Source: JAEUHZ01 sp964552795
GTDB taxonomy: Bacteria > Planctomycetota > UBA1135 > GCA-002686595
Reading direction: 5' to 3'
Length of the DNA: 64,000 bases
Assembly: GCA_964552795.1 (NCBI GenBank)
Contig: CAZKIO010000022.1
Coordinates: 1 to 64,000 of the forward strand
Notes under the pieces: generated by a model
Database searches by the model: none
Seen by the model: the letters and a program-made list of their open reading frames with translations, nothing else
What the model was told of the DNA's origin: nothing
Shown: in pieces, positions 1 to 8,247 of the stretch
Numbering within the stretch: the first letter of the stretch is position 1
Layout of the letters: each line of letters starts with the position of its first letter
Made by a program: the position numbers and the translations under genes

Positions 1-18
1 ACCAGGCCGGCTGGCCGG

Positions 19-348
19 TCAGGCATCGGGGGGTGGGTTTCCCCGAACGGCTACCTCCGGCTTCAGCCATTCGATCTCCGCGGCACGCGCAAGCACCTCA
101 TCCGCATCGTTGCCCCACAGTTCCCGGAGCGCGGACTCCGCCGATGCAACCGGTGGTCGGGGAACTCGCGTCTGCTGGGCCTGCGCCGGCGGGTCTGGTC
201 GAGGCCGTTCGGTTGCATCCTCGGGCGCAATGTTCGCGACCAAGCCGTCGCGGACCTCAGGACCATGACGTTGCAGGGCCCACGAGAACAGGACGGCAGC
301 ACCGATACCGCCCAGGGCAAGGGCACCCCATCGCGCGCTGAACATCAT
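19..348 (-). CDS. hypothetical membrane-anchored protein
   Basis: 109 aa, not recognised. It opens with two Met codons and a hydrophobic segment at about residues 8-25 (ALGGIGAAVLFSW), then a hydrophilic Pro/Arg-rich linker, then an acidic helix-prone stretch (SALRELWGNDADEVLARAAEIEWL). This suggests a small inner-membrane protein with a single N-terminal anchor and an external or cytoplasmic tail. It lies 19 nt downstream of the stop of the secreted cysteine-rich gene on the same strand, so the two probably share a transcript. No clear Shine-Dalgarno sequence precedes the start. A real gene is likely from the membrane segment and the spacing, but function is unknown. Confidence 0.55.
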   Translation of the reverse strand: MMFSARWGALALGGIGAAVLFSWALQRHGPEVRDGLVANIAPEDATERPRPDPPAQAQQTRVPRPPVASAESALRELWGNDADEVLARAAEIEWLKPEVAVRGNPPPDA

Positions 349-367
349 GGCTTGCGGACCCCGGCTC

Positions 368-853
368 TCACTGCTCTGTGCAGGACGTGCAAACGCCGGT
401 TACGGAAGCCGTCAACCAGCCGTTCTGGGCACTCGCGCATGCCGCTCGCGTCGTCCACGTGAGCGGAACCACCCCGCACTCGAGTCCATACGTTCTGTAG
501 TCGTCACCGCTCCCGCCGGTCGGTGCCAGCGGCGGCTCGATGCAGTAGCGCGCGGAGCCGTATTGGACACAACCGTTGGTGTGGCCCGTGGTATCCGTCC
601 ACGAGCGATAGACGTGCGCCGTGCAGTCGCGCTGGATCACGCAGTTGCCGTCGACCCGCCAGCATGCGCCGCCATCGATGTCGACGTAGATTGCGACATC
701 ACCGCATAGACCACCCGAGGCTGCGTCCGCGCCGGCAGCGGGAATCGTCGTGCCCACGCAGCCGGTGCATTGCTCGAGGACGGTGGGGGCGACTGCGCTC
801 GGATGGAGAAGCAGGGCTGCCAGAATGAAGAATGAACACGCCATGTTGATCAT
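368..853 (-). CDS. secreted cysteine-rich hypothetical protein
   Basis: 161 aa from the ATG at 853. That start is preceded by AGGAG with a 10-nt spacing, which favours it over a TTG 30 nt upstream. The N-terminus is a signal peptide (MINMACSFFILAALLLHPSAVA). The mature part has twelve cysteines, an even number consistent with a disulfide-rich extracytoplasmic protein, and many Gly, Thr and aromatic residues. The tail CTSCTEQ is not followed by His, so it is not a c-type heme site. No known family was recognised. It is first in an apparent two-gene unit with the downstream membrane protein, and a TTGACT / TACCCT promoter candidate lies about 70 nt upstream. Confidence 0.65.
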   Translation of the reverse strand: MINMACSFFILAALLLHPSAVAPTVLEQCTGCVGTTIPAAGADAASGGLCGDVAIYVDIDGGACWRVDGNCVIQRDCTAHVYRSWTDTTGHTNGCVQYGSARYCIEPPLAPTGGSGDDYRTYGLECGVVPLTWTTRAACASAQNGWLTASVTGVCTSCTEQ

Positions 854-871
854 GCCGACAAGACTCCTGTT

Positions 872-907
872 CTGCCGGCTCAAGCTGCCGGCTCAAGCTG
901 CCGGCTT
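872..907. repeat. 13-bp tandem direct repeat in a 5' leader
   Basis: The unit ctgccggctcaag occurs twice, followed by a truncated third copy (ctgccggct). It lies between the predicted promoter and the ribosome binding site of the secreted cysteine-rich gene. It may be replication slippage with no function, or it may affect leader structure. Confidence 0.6.
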
Positions 908-925
908 CGACGAGTTCGAGAAACC

Positions 926-955
926 AGGGTAGGGTAGCGCCAGCCTACCAGTCAA
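926..955 (-). promoter_or_regulatory. putative sigma-70 type promoter
   Basis: On the minus strand TTGACT (955-950) and TACCCT (931-926) are separated by 18 nt and face the secreted cysteine-rich gene that starts at 853. The boxes resemble TTGACA/TATAAT (5/6 and 4/6). This is a sequence-only prediction. Confidence 0.4.
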
Positions 956-1067
956 GCCGGCCCCGACGTCGTGCCAGCCTCCACGACTGAGGAGGCCGGA
1001 CGCCTACCGGGGCGGCGCAGGTCGGCTCGGTGCGCCTTGCAGAGAGTCTCCAGCCCGGGGGCACTGG

Positions 1068-1826
1068 GTGTCATTCGGAGACATGCTGCTTGCGCCGATG
1101 GAGCACCCCCACGGATCGCCGGAGTTCCACACCACGCACTGGAGCGTCGTCCGCGCGGCGGGCCGCGACGGTTCGCCCGAGGCGCGCGCGGCGTTGGAGA
1201 AGCTGTGCGTGGCGTACTGGTACCCGCTGTACGCGTTCGCGCGCCGCTCGGGGCACGCGGCGGACGACGCGCGCGACCTCGTGCAGGGCTTCTTCGCGCG
1301 CTTCCTGGCCCGGAACACGCTCGCGGACCTCGGCCCGGAGGGCGGTCGCTTCCGCTCGTACCTCCTGGCGTCGCTGCGCAACCACGCGGCGAGCGAGCGT
1401 GAGCGTGCGCAGGCGCAGAAGCGCGGTGGAGGCGTGGCGACGCTGCCGCTGGAGTTCGACGCGGCGGAACGGCGCTACGCCAGCGAACCGGCGGACGTCA
1501 CATCGCCGGAGCGGCTGTTCGAGCGCCGCTGGGCGCTGACGGTGCTCGACCGCGCCCTGGCGAGATTGCGGACGGAGGAGGAGAAGCGCGGTCGCGGCGC
1601 GCAGTTCGCGCGGCTGGAGGGCACGCTAGCGGGCGACGCGCCCTCGGGCGGCTACGCCGCGCTCGCGAGCGAACTGGGCACGACCGCCAACGCGCTCACG
1701 GTCGCCGCGCACCGCCTGCGCCGGCGCTACCGCGATCTCGTCGCGCTCGAGGTCGCGCCCACTGTGGACCGGCCGCAGGACGTCGAGGACGAGATCCACC
1801 GGTTGTTCGACGCCCTGTCGGGCTGA
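1068..1826 (+). CDS. ECF-type RNA polymerase sigma factor
   Basis: 252 aa from a GTG; ATGs at 1083 and 1098 are alternatives. Region 2 is recognisable from THWSVV onward: YWYPLYAFARRSGH followed by ARDLVQGFFARFL, the core-binding and -10 helix region. Region 4 is near the C-terminus with a helix-turn-helix (ASELGTTANALTVAAHRLRRRY). It belongs to the planctomycete/acidobacterial ECF groups that are commonly encoded near Ser/Thr kinases. The next plus-strand gene is such a kinase (2472-3962), with an opposite-strand NTF2-like gene between them, so the pair probably forms a signalling module. The same pairing recurs twice more in this window. The target regulon is unknown. Confidence 0.88.
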   Translation: MSFGDMLLAPMEHPHGSPEFHTTHWSVVRAAGRDGSPEARAALEKLCVAYWYPLYAFARRSGHAADDARDLVQGFFARFLARNTLADLGPEGGRFRSYLLASLRNHAASERERAQAQKRGGGVATLPLEFDAAERRYASEPADVTSPERLFERRWALTVLDRALARLRTEEEKRGRGAQFARLEGTLAGDAPSGGYAALASELGTTANALTVAAHRLRRRYRDLVALEVAPTVDRPQDVEDEIHRLFDALSG

Positions 1827-1839
1827 GCGCCCGCGGGCG

Positions 1840-2337
1840 TCACTGCAGGCGGAAGCGGCCTTCGCGCGTCGTGTGCCGCGTGCGCACCAGCTTCCAGTCG
1901 CCGTCGCGCTCCTCGAAGCCTGCCTCGATCTGGACGCGCCACGCGACGCGGTCGCCGCCGCCGCGCACGTCGTGGATCGCGAGCGGGATCGAGACCTGCG
2001 CCGACTTCGGCTCGCCGGGCTGCACCGCGATCGTGACGCTGTCCGGGTCGATCACCGCGCGGAACGGGAAACGCTTCGTCGCCGGGTCCTTGGCCTGGAA
2101 GAACACCGCGGCGAGGCCGGCGCGCAGGTCCTCGCGGCGGTACGTCGAGGTCTCGTCCTCGAAGTCGCCGGCGAGGAGCGCCAGGACCGGATCCATCCGC
2201 GTGCGGTCGAACCCGTCCCGCGCGTCCTCGATCGCGTCGCGGATCTTCGTCTCGTCGGACGCGAAGGTGTCGAGAAGAGCCCGGCCGCCGAGCCACAGGA
2301 GGGCCAGGGCCATCAGCGCGATGCCGAAGCGCAGCAT
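1840..2337 (-). CDS. membrane-anchored NTF2/SnoaL-like hypothetical protein
   Basis: 165 aa. An N-terminal hydrophobic segment (FGIALMALALLWLGGRALL, about residues 4-22) is followed by a roughly 130-residue soluble domain. Its pattern is a helical start (IRDAIEDARDGFDRTRMDPVLALLAGDF), a middle section, then beta strands ending WRVQIEAGFEERDGDWKLVRTRHT, which resembles the cone-shaped NTF2-like fold. These domains bind small ligands or protein partners and often lack catalysis. The gene lies on the strand opposite to, and between, the ECF sigma factor and its kinase, tail to tail with the sigma gene (13 nt apart). A role in sensing for that module is possible but not shown. Confidence 0.65.
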   Translation of the reverse strand: MLRFGIALMALALLWLGGRALLDTFASDETKIRDAIEDARDGFDRTRMDPVLALLAGDFEDETSTYRREDLRAGLAAVFFQAKDPATKRFPFRAVIDPDSVTIAVQPGEPKSAQVSIPLAIHDVRGGGDRVAWRVQIEAGFEERDGDWKLVRTRHTTREGRFRLQ

Positions 2338-2471
2338 GCGGTGATTTTTCCGGCCGGCGGGCGGGGGAACAACGCCCGGGACCGGCTGCCGCGCGGGGCG
2401 GCGGCCTGGGTCGCGACGTTGCGGGCGGAAATCCGGTAAGGATGCGCCCGCCGCCCGGTGGGAAGGGCGCC

Positions 2472-3962
2472 ATGGAACCGCAAGAGCCCCAGACCCAGTC
2501 CTGTCCGCGCTGCGGCGCGCCCCTCCCCGCCGACGCCGCGGGCAACGTCTGTCCCAAGTGCCTGATGGCCGGCGCGCTGGAGCCGCCGGCGGTGCCCGCG
2601 GACGATCCCGCGACGCTGCGCAGGATCCGCGAACAGGTCGCGCGCGCGGCGCCGGACCTGGAGCTGGGCGAACTGCTCGGTCGCGGCGGCATGGGCTACG
2701 TGTTCCGCGGCGAACAGAAGCGCCTGGGCCGGCCCGTCGCGGTCAAGGTGCTGCTCCCGGAACTGGCCGAGAAGCCGCTGTTCGCGGAGCGGTTCGAACG
2801 CGAGGCGCGCACCTTGGCGCGATTGAACCACCCGAACGTCGTGCAGGTGCACGATTTCGGCCGCGCGGGGCCGCTCTGCTACCTCGTGCTGGAGTTCGTC
2901 GAGGGCACGAACCTGCGCCAGGCGATCCGCTCGCGCTCGATGAAGCCCGCGCAGGCGCTCGCGGTCGTGCGCGAGATCTGCGACGCGCTCGAGTTCGCGC
3001 ACCGAGCCAACGTCGTGCACCGCGACATCAAGCCCGAGAACATCCTGCTCGACCGCGACGGGCGCGTGAAGATCGCGGACTTCGGCCTGGCGAAGCTCCT
3101 GGGCGAGGCGCCGGCGGGCGTCGCGCTGACCTCGACCGGGCAGGTGATGGGCACGCTGCGCTACATGGCGCCCGAGCAGCTCGACCGGCCGCTGGAGGTC
3201 GACCACCGCGCCGACATCTACTCGTTGGGCGTCGTGTTCTACGAGATGCTCACCGGCGAGATCCCGATGGGCAGCTTCCCGCCGCCGTCGCAGAAGATCG
3301 ACATCGACGTGCGCGTCGACGAGGTCGTCCTGAAGTCGATGGCCAAGGATCCCGAGCGCCGCTACCAGCACGCCAGCGAGGTGCGCACCGACGTCGAAGG
3401 TCTGGGCCGGCCGGCGCCCGCGGGGCGCGCGGCATCCACGGAACGTCGTCTGTGTCTGCTCGGTCCGATCGGGCTGTTGTCGATGGCGATCGCAACGGTG
3501 TTCTACAGCCTGGGCGCGCTGGTGCTGCTGGAACGCCACATGCAGGTCCAGGAGGAGGCCGCGCGAGCGGACGTGCTCATCGCGCAGGGCGTCATGTCGG
3601 CGTCGGAGCGCATCCCGGACGGTCACATGAAGTTCGTCGCGAGCATGGCCGGGATGGGCTTCATCATCCTGGTCGGCCTGGTCGTCGGCAGCTACCTGGG
3701 TTGGAACGGTCTCGCGCGCATCCGCCGCGACTGGCCGCGCTGGTTCGGCGTCGGCGCGGCGGTCACCGCCGCCTGGCTGCCCGTGATCCTGGTCGCGAAC
3801 GCGGTGCTCGCGGCGCTGGTGCTGGTGCCCACGGACATGGCGGGTCACGTGCCGGCCTTCGTGCCCCTCGTGCTCGTGCCCGCGCTCCTCGCGGCCGACG
3901 TGTGGTTCGTCGTGTGGTACCGCGCGCGCTGGCTGCGGCGCGTCACGGACACGGCCGCCTGA
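2472..3962 (+). CDS. zinc-ribbon Ser/Thr protein kinase with four membrane segments
   Basis: 496 aa from the ATG at 2472, chosen because GGGAAGGG lies just upstream; an in-frame ATG at 2442 would add ten residues. Order of domains: a four-cysteine zinc ribbon (C11, C14, C27, C30), then a Hanks-type kinase with the Gly loop GRGGMGYVF, AVKVL lysine, HRDIKPEN (catalytic Asp185), DFGLAKLL and APEQL. The C-terminal third holds four hydrophobic segments (for example LLSMAIATVFYSLGALVLL and MGFIILVGLVVGSYLGW). All canonical catalytic residues are present, so it should be active. It probably works with the ECF factor at 1068-1826, by analogy with kinase-linked ECF groups. The signal sensed is unknown. 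Confidence 0.93.
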   Translation: MEPQEPQTQSCPRCGAPLPADAAGNVCPKCLMAGALEPPAVPADDPATLRRIREQVARAAPDLELGELLGRGGMGYVFRGEQKRLGRPVAVKVLLPELAEKPLFAERFEREARTLARLNHPNVVQVHDFGRAGPLCYLVLEFVEGTNLRQAIRSRSMKPAQALAVVREICDALEFAHRANVVHRDIKPENILLDRDGRVKIADFGLAKLLGEAPAGVALTSTGQVMGTLRYMAPEQLDRPLEVDHRADIYSLGVVFYEMLTGEIPMGSFPPPSQKIDIDVRVDEVVLKSMAKDPERRYQHASEVRTDVEGLGRPAPAGRAASTERRLCLLGPIGLLSMAIATVFYSLGALVLLERHMQVQEEAARADVLIAQGVMSASERIPDGHMKFVASMAGMGFIILVGLVVGSYLGWNGLARIRRDWPRWFGVGAAVTAAWLPVILVANAVLAALVLVPTDMAGHVPAFVPLVLVPALLAADVWFVVWYRARWLRRVTDTAA

Positions 3963-3975
3963 GAGGTGCGTTTCC

Positions 3976-4035
3976 GCGCGCCGGCCTTTACAACTCCTTG
4001 ATCCCCGACTGTTCGCCGTCTCACGGCCGGCGCGC
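3976..4035. repeat. 10-bp perfect inverted repeat upstream of phoB
   Basis: gcgcgccggc (3976-3985) and gccggcgcgc (4026-4035) are perfect inverted copies separated by 40 nt. The right arm ends 14 nt before the phoB ATG. They could pair in the mRNA leader or frame the regulatory segment between them, which contains the Pho-box-like repeat. Confidence 0.5.
3987..4002 (+). promoter_or_regulatory. candidate Pho box upstream of phoB
   Basis: TTTAC and TTGAT start 11 nt apart, 48 nt before the phoB start codon. PhoB-family regulators bind direct repeats with 11-bp phasing, and a related pair (TTCAT / TTCAC, also 11 nt apart) lies before pstS. If real it indicates autoregulation. The match is short and unverified. 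Confidence 0.3.
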
Positions 4036-4049
4036 AGCCTGGGATCCCG

Positions 4050-4757
4050 ATGAAGCGATCCCGCATCCTGCTCGTCGACGACGAGCCCGACATCGTCGAA
4101 CTGGTCCGACACCACCTCGCGCGCGAGCACTACGAGGTCGTCACGGCGGCCGATGGCGAGACCGCGCTCGCCGAAGCGCGCCGGCGCCTGCCGGACCTGG
4201 TCGTGCTCGACCTGATGCTGCCCGGCATGGACGGCCTGGAGGTGTGCCGCCGCCTGCGCGCCGATCCGCGCACGGCGCACATCCCGATCGTGATGCTGAC
4301 GGCCAAGGGCGAGGAGACCGACGCGGTGATCGGTCTCGCGCAGGGCGCCGACGACTACGTGCGCAAGCCCTTCGGCATGAAGGAGCTCCTGGCGCGCATC
4401 GCCACGCGCCTGCGCGGCACGGAAGGGCGGGCGGCGGCCGGACCGGCCCGCGTCGTGCGCTTCGGCGACCTCGTGATCGACTCGGTCAAGCACGAGGTGG
4501 AGCTCTCGGGCGAGGCGCTGCAGCTCACGCTGACCGAGTTCAAGCTGCTGCGTCACCTGGCCGCGAACCGCGGTCGCGCGTTCACGCGCAACGAGCTTCT
4601 CGACGCCGTCCTCGGGCCCGACACGGTGGTCACGGACCGCAACATCGACGTGCACGTGGCCACGCTGCGCAAGAAGCTCGGCGCGTTCGGCACGAACATC
4701 GTCACGCTGCGCGGGGTCGGCTACAAGTTCCGCGAGGAGCCGGCGGCGACCGAGTAG
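4050..4757 (+). CDS. phoB: phosphate regulon response regulator PhoB
   Basis: 235 aa. The N-terminal receiver domain has the acidic pair D10/D11, phosphoacceptor D54 in VLDLMLPGMDG, the switch Thr in MLTAKG and the conserved Lys in RKPFGMKEL. The C-terminal half is a winged-helix OmpR/PhoB DNA-binding domain (ELLDAVLGPD, DRNIDVHVATLRKKLG, TLRGVGYKF). It is followed by a histidine kinase, PhoU and PstB, which identifies it as PhoB rather than another OmpR-family regulator. In the known system, phosphorylated PhoB activates phosphate-uptake genes. The phoR start is only 13 nt downstream. Confidence 0.93.
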   Translation: MKRSRILLVDDEPDIVELVRHHLAREHYEVVTAADGETALAEARRRLPDLVVLDLMLPGMDGLEVCRRLRADPRTAHIPIVMLTAKGEETDAVIGLAQGADDYVRKPFGMKELLARIATRLRGTEGRAAAGPARVVRFGDLVIDSVKHEVELSGEALQLTLTEFKLLRHLAANRGRAFTRNELLDAVLGPDTVVTDRNIDVHVATLRKKLGAFGTNIVTLRGVGYKFREEPAATE

Positions 4758-4770
4758 GATCCGTCCGCCC

Positions 4771-6564
4771 TTGAAGCTGGACACCCTCACCGCCCGGCTG
4801 TTCCTGGCGCTGGCCGGGCTCCTCGCGTTGCTCCTGGCGCTGGCAGCGGTCTTCGGCGAGTTGCGCCTCGCCGAGCACGAGCGCGCGCTGGTCGACGAGC
4901 GCCTCGCCAGCACCGCGGCGGCACTGGCCGGACCGGCGGCCGACACGCTCGCCGGCCGCAGCGAGCGCGGAGCCTTCGAGGCACGGCTCGTCGACGTCGG
5001 TCGCGCCACCGGACTGCGCCTGACGCTGATCGCGGCCGACGGCAGCGTGCTCGCCGACAGCGACGTGCGCGGCGCGCTCGCGAACCACGCCGACCGGCCG
5101 GAGTTCGTCGCCGCGCTGCGGGAGGGGACCGGAACGGCGCAACGCAGGAGCGCGACGACCGGCGAGCAGACCTACTACGTCGTGCGGCGCCTGGACGAGG
5201 GCGGCCGCGTCCTGGGGGCGATGCGCGCGGCCACCGAGGAGCCCCGGCTGCGCGCGGCGCTCGACGCCTTCCGCTCGGACCTCCTCCTGTTCGCGTTGGC
5301 CGCTCTCATCCTGGGCGCCCTGGTCGCGTGGCTCTTCGCGCGCTGGCTGGTCCGGCCGCTGGAGGCGGTCGGACGCCACGCCGCCGCGCTGGCGGCCGGG
5401 CGCGAGGAGACGCCGGCGGCGCTCCTGGGCCCGGTCGAGGTGCGTCGCCTCGCCGACGCGTTCGACGCAGCCGCGCGCGAGGTGCGCGAGCGCGCGCGCG
5501 GCGAACGGCGCGCGCGCACGGAGCTCGAGACGATCCTGGCCAGCCTGCAGGAGGGCGTCGTGGCCGTCGACGCGAACGAGCGCGTCGTGCTGATGAACCG
5601 TGCGGCGGCGCAGCTCCTGGGCCTCTCCGCGCCGCTCGGCCCCGGCGGCGCGCTGTGGGAGAAGCTGCGTTTCCCCGAGCTGGAGCGCGCGCTGCGCGGC
5701 GTCCTGGGCGGGGAGGCGGCCTGGCACGGCAGCGCGCCCGCGCCGTCGCGCGACGGGCGCGTGCTCAGCCTCTCCATCGCGCGCACGCCGCCGGCCAGCG
5801 CGGCCGGCGCGTTCTTCGGCGCGGTCGTGCTCCTCTCCGACGTCACGGCCGTGCGGCGACTCGAGCAGGTGCGCATCGACTTCGTGGCGAACGTCAGCCA
5901 CGAGTTGCGCACGCCGCTGGCGGCTGTGCTGGCCGCGCTGGAGACGCTGCAGGAACCGGGCTGCGAACCGGGAGCCCGCGACCGGTTCCTGGAGATCGCG
6001 CAGCGCAACGCGGCGCGGCTGCAGGCCATCGTCGCCGACCTCCTGGAGCTGTCCGCCATCGAGGCCGAGGGCGAGCGCATGCCGCTGGAACGCGTGCGCG
6101 TCGACGCTCCGCTGCGCACCGCGGCGGCCGCGCTGGCCGGCGCGGCCGAGAAGAAGCGCCTGCGCCTGGAGGTGCAGGGCGCGACGGGCGAGCCGGCCCT
6201 CGTGCTCGGCAACGCCCAGCGCCTGGAGCGCGCCTTCACCAACCTCCTGGAGAACGCCATCAAGTACACTCCCGCCGGCGGGCGCGTGAGCGCCCGCGTG
6301 CGCCTCGCGCCGGGCGAGGTGCGCGTGGAGTTCGAGGACACGGGCATGGGCATCCCGGCCGCGGCCCTGCCGCGCGTGTTCGAGCGGTTCTACCGTGTGG
6401 ACCCCTCGCGCTCGCGCGAGATGGGCGGCACGGGGCTGGGCCTGGCGATCGTGAAGCACGTCGTGCGCGCGCACGCCGGGCAGGTCAACGTGCAGAGCGA
6501 GGAGGGCCGCGGAACGACGTTCACCGTCACGCTGCCGCGCGCGCCCGCCGAAGGGATGGAGTGA
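4771..6564 (+). CDS. phoR: phosphate regulon sensor histidine kinase PhoR
   Basis: 597 aa from a TTG start, 13 nt after phoB. Two membrane segments (about residues 9-32 and 170-193) flank an extracytoplasmic domain of some 135 residues that is larger than in E. coli PhoR. They are followed by a HAMP-like linker, a PAS domain (ETILASLQEGVVAVDANERVV) and the HisKA dimerisation helix with phosphorylatable His377 in NVSHELRTPL. The ATPase domain has its N box (NLLENAIKYTP), G1 box (DTGMGIP), F box (FERFYRV) and G2 box (GGTGLGLAIVKH). It is expected to phosphorylate PhoB under phosphate limitation under control of Pst and PhoU. Confidence 0.92.
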   Translation: MKLDTLTARLFLALAGLLALLLALAAVFGELRLAEHERALVDERLASTAAALAGPAADTLAGRSERGAFEARLVDVGRATGLRLTLIAADGSVLADSDVRGALANHADRPEFVAALREGTGTAQRRSATTGEQTYYVVRRLDEGGRVLGAMRAATEEPRLRAALDAFRSDLLLFALAALILGALVAWLFARWLVRPLEAVGRHAAALAAGREETPAALLGPVEVRRLADAFDAAAREVRERARGERRARTELETILASLQEGVVAVDANERVVLMNRAAAQLLGLSAPLGPGGALWEKLRFPELERALRGVLGGEAAWHGSAPAPSRDGRVLSLSIARTPPASAAGAFFGAVVLLSDVTAVRRLEQVRIDFVANVSHELRTPLAAVLAALETLQEPGCEPGARDRFLEIAQRNAARLQAIVADLLELSAIEAEGERMPLERVRVDAPLRTAAAALAGAAEKKRLRLEVQGATGEPALVLGNAQRLERAFTNLLENAIKYTPAGGRVSARVRLAPGEVRVEFEDTGMGIPAAALPRVFERFYRVDPSRSREMGGTGLGLAIVKHVVRAHAGQVNVQSEEGRGTTFTVTLPRAPAEGME

Positions 6565-6567
6565 AGC

Positions 6568-7269
6568 ATGTCGAAGCAGAACGAAGAGGACCTGGCGCAG
6601 ATCAGCAAGCGGATCCAGCACGTCGGCGGGCTGGTCGAGACGGCCATCGACTGCTCGCTGCGCGCGCTGCTGGACCGCGACGCGACGCTGGCGCGCGCCG
6701 TGATCGTGGGGGACTCGGCCGTCGACGACCTCGAGAACGAGATCGAGGAGGAGTGCCTGGAGTTCCTGGCGCGACGCCAGCCCGTGGCCCGCGACCTGCG
6801 CTTCGTGTGCGGGATCATGAAGGTCAACTCCGACCTCGAACGCATGGCGGATCTGGCCGTCAACATCGCCGAGCGCGCCGAGGTGCTGGCCGAGGTGCCG
6901 CCGCTGCCGTTCCGGCCCGACGTGTCGCGCCTCGCGGCGGTGGCCAAGCGCATGACGCGCGAGGCGTTGGATGCGCTGGTGCGGCGCGACGCGGACCTGG
7001 CGCTGCGTGTGTGGCGCTCCGACCCCGAGGCCGACCGCCTGTACCGCGAACTGATCGGCGAGGCGATCCAGTTCATGCGCGAGCACCCCGACCGGATCGG
7101 CGACGTGATGCACCTGATCGGCGCCCTGCGGAACCTGGAGCGCCTCGCGGACCACGCCACGAACATCGCCGAGGACCTGATCTTCGTGGTCCGCGGCCGG
7201 ATCGTGCGCCACCACATGCTGGAGTTCTCGGCCCAGCAAGGGCCTCGCGAGGACTTGCCCCAATCTTGA
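6568..7269 (+). CDS. phoU: phosphate signalling protein PhoU
   Basis: 233 aa, the usual PhoU length. Two homologous three-helix bundles each carry the family's metal-binding pattern: EEECLEFLARRQPVARDLRF and DLERMADLAVNIAE in the first half, GDVMHLIGALRNLERLADHATNIAED in the second. PhoU links Pst transporter activity to PhoR kinase state and keeps the regulon off when phosphate is plentiful. The ATG is 3 nt after the phoR stop with GGAG upstream, so it is part of the same operon. Confidence 0.95.
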   Translation: MSKQNEEDLAQISKRIQHVGGLVETAIDCSLRALLDRDATLARAVIVGDSAVDDLENEIEEECLEFLARRQPVARDLRFVCGIMKVNSDLERMADLAVNIAERAEVLAEVPPLPFRPDVSRLAAVAKRMTREALDALVRRDADLALRVWRSDPEADRLYRELIGEAIQFMREHPDRIGDVMHLIGALRNLERLADHATNIAEDLIFVVRGRIVRHHMLEFSAQQGPREDLPQS

Positions 7270-7321
7270 CGCGATCTTCGCGCGGGCCGGGTGTGCTGTG
7301 ACCCGCGGGCCGCGCCCAGCC

Positions 7322-8236
7322 ATGAACGCCAGCCTCCAGGACCTCGCACCGATGCGCACCCACGGCCCCGCCCCCGAGTCGGTCCCCGCGCCCGCGGAGA
7401 CCGGACGCCTGAACCCGGTCCTGGACGCGATCACGCAGGCGGCGACCTTCGCGACTGAGACCCACGAGGCGGTCCGGAGCGAGGAGGCCGCGCTGCTCGT
7501 GCAGGACTTCCGCCTGTGGTACGGCAAGAAGCAGGCGCTGTACTCGATCGACATGCCGATCCCCAAGGGCAGGGTCACGGCGCTGATCGGGCCGTCGGGC
7601 TGCGGCAAGTCGACGCTGCTGCGCTCGGTGAACCGGCTCAACGACCTGGTCGACTCCGTGCGCATCGAGGGCGACATGCTGCTCCACGGCGACTCGATCT
7701 ACGGCTCGGGCGTCGACGTGATCGACCTGCGCAAGCGGATCGGGATGGTGTTCCAGAAGCCCAACCCGTTCCCGCTCAGCATCTACGAGAACGTGATCTA
7801 CTCGCTGCGCATCGACGGCGTGCGCGACCGGCGCGTGCTGGACGAGGCCTGCGAGCGCAGCCTGAAACGCGCGGGCCTGTGGGACGAGGTGTCGAGCCGG
7901 CTGCGCGACAGCGCGCTGCAGCTCTCGGGCGGGCAGCAGCAGCGCCTGTGCATCGCGCGCGCGATCGCCGCCGACCCCGAGATCCTGCTGCTCGACGAGC
8001 CCTGCTCGGCGCTCGATCCGATCGCCACCGGGCGCATCGAGGACCTGATCAAGGAGCTGAAGGGCCAGTACACGCTGCTGATGGTCACGCACAACATGCA
8101 GCAGGCCTCGCGCACCAGCGACTACACGGCGTTCCTGTACATGGGCCGCCTGATCGAGCACGGCCCGACGAACGACATCTTCCTGGCGCCGCGCCTGCGC
8201 GAGACCGAGGACTACGTGACCGGCCGCTTCGGCTGA
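7322..8236 (+). CDS. pstB: phosphate ABC transporter ATPase PstB
   Basis: 304 aa from the ATG at 7322; a GTG 24 nt upstream would lengthen it. The ABC ATPase shows Walker A GPSGCGKST, Q-loop QKPNPFP, signature LSGGQQQR, Walker B ILLLDEPCSALD and the switch His in VTHNMQQA. It matches PstB closely from LLVQDFRLWYGKKQAL onward, including the family ending TEDYVTGRFG. The first 50-60 residues are an unusual low-complexity extension beyond the normal length of about 250-280. It supplies energy to the PstA/PstC channel, whose genes are on the opposite strand and converge on it with only 11 nt between stops. Confidence 0.95.
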   Translation: MNASLQDLAPMRTHGPAPESVPAPAETGRLNPVLDAITQAATFATETHEAVRSEEAALLVQDFRLWYGKKQALYSIDMPIPKGRVTALIGPSGCGKSTLLRSVNRLNDLVDSVRIEGDMLLHGDSIYGSGVDVIDLRKRIGMVFQKPNPFPLSIYENVIYSLRIDGVRDRRVLDEACERSLKRAGLWDEVSSRLRDSALQLSGGQQQRLCIARAIAADPEILLLDEPCSALDPIATGRIEDLIKELKGQYTLLMVTHNMQQASRTSDYTAFLYMGRLIEHGPTNDIFLAPRLRETEDYVTGRFG

Positions 8237-8247
8237 TCCGCCGGACC

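Noticed and set aside
770..860. Possible longer start (TTG at 883) for the cysteine-rich protein
   Set aside because: AGGAG is ideally placed for the ATG at 853, and the signal peptide begins there.
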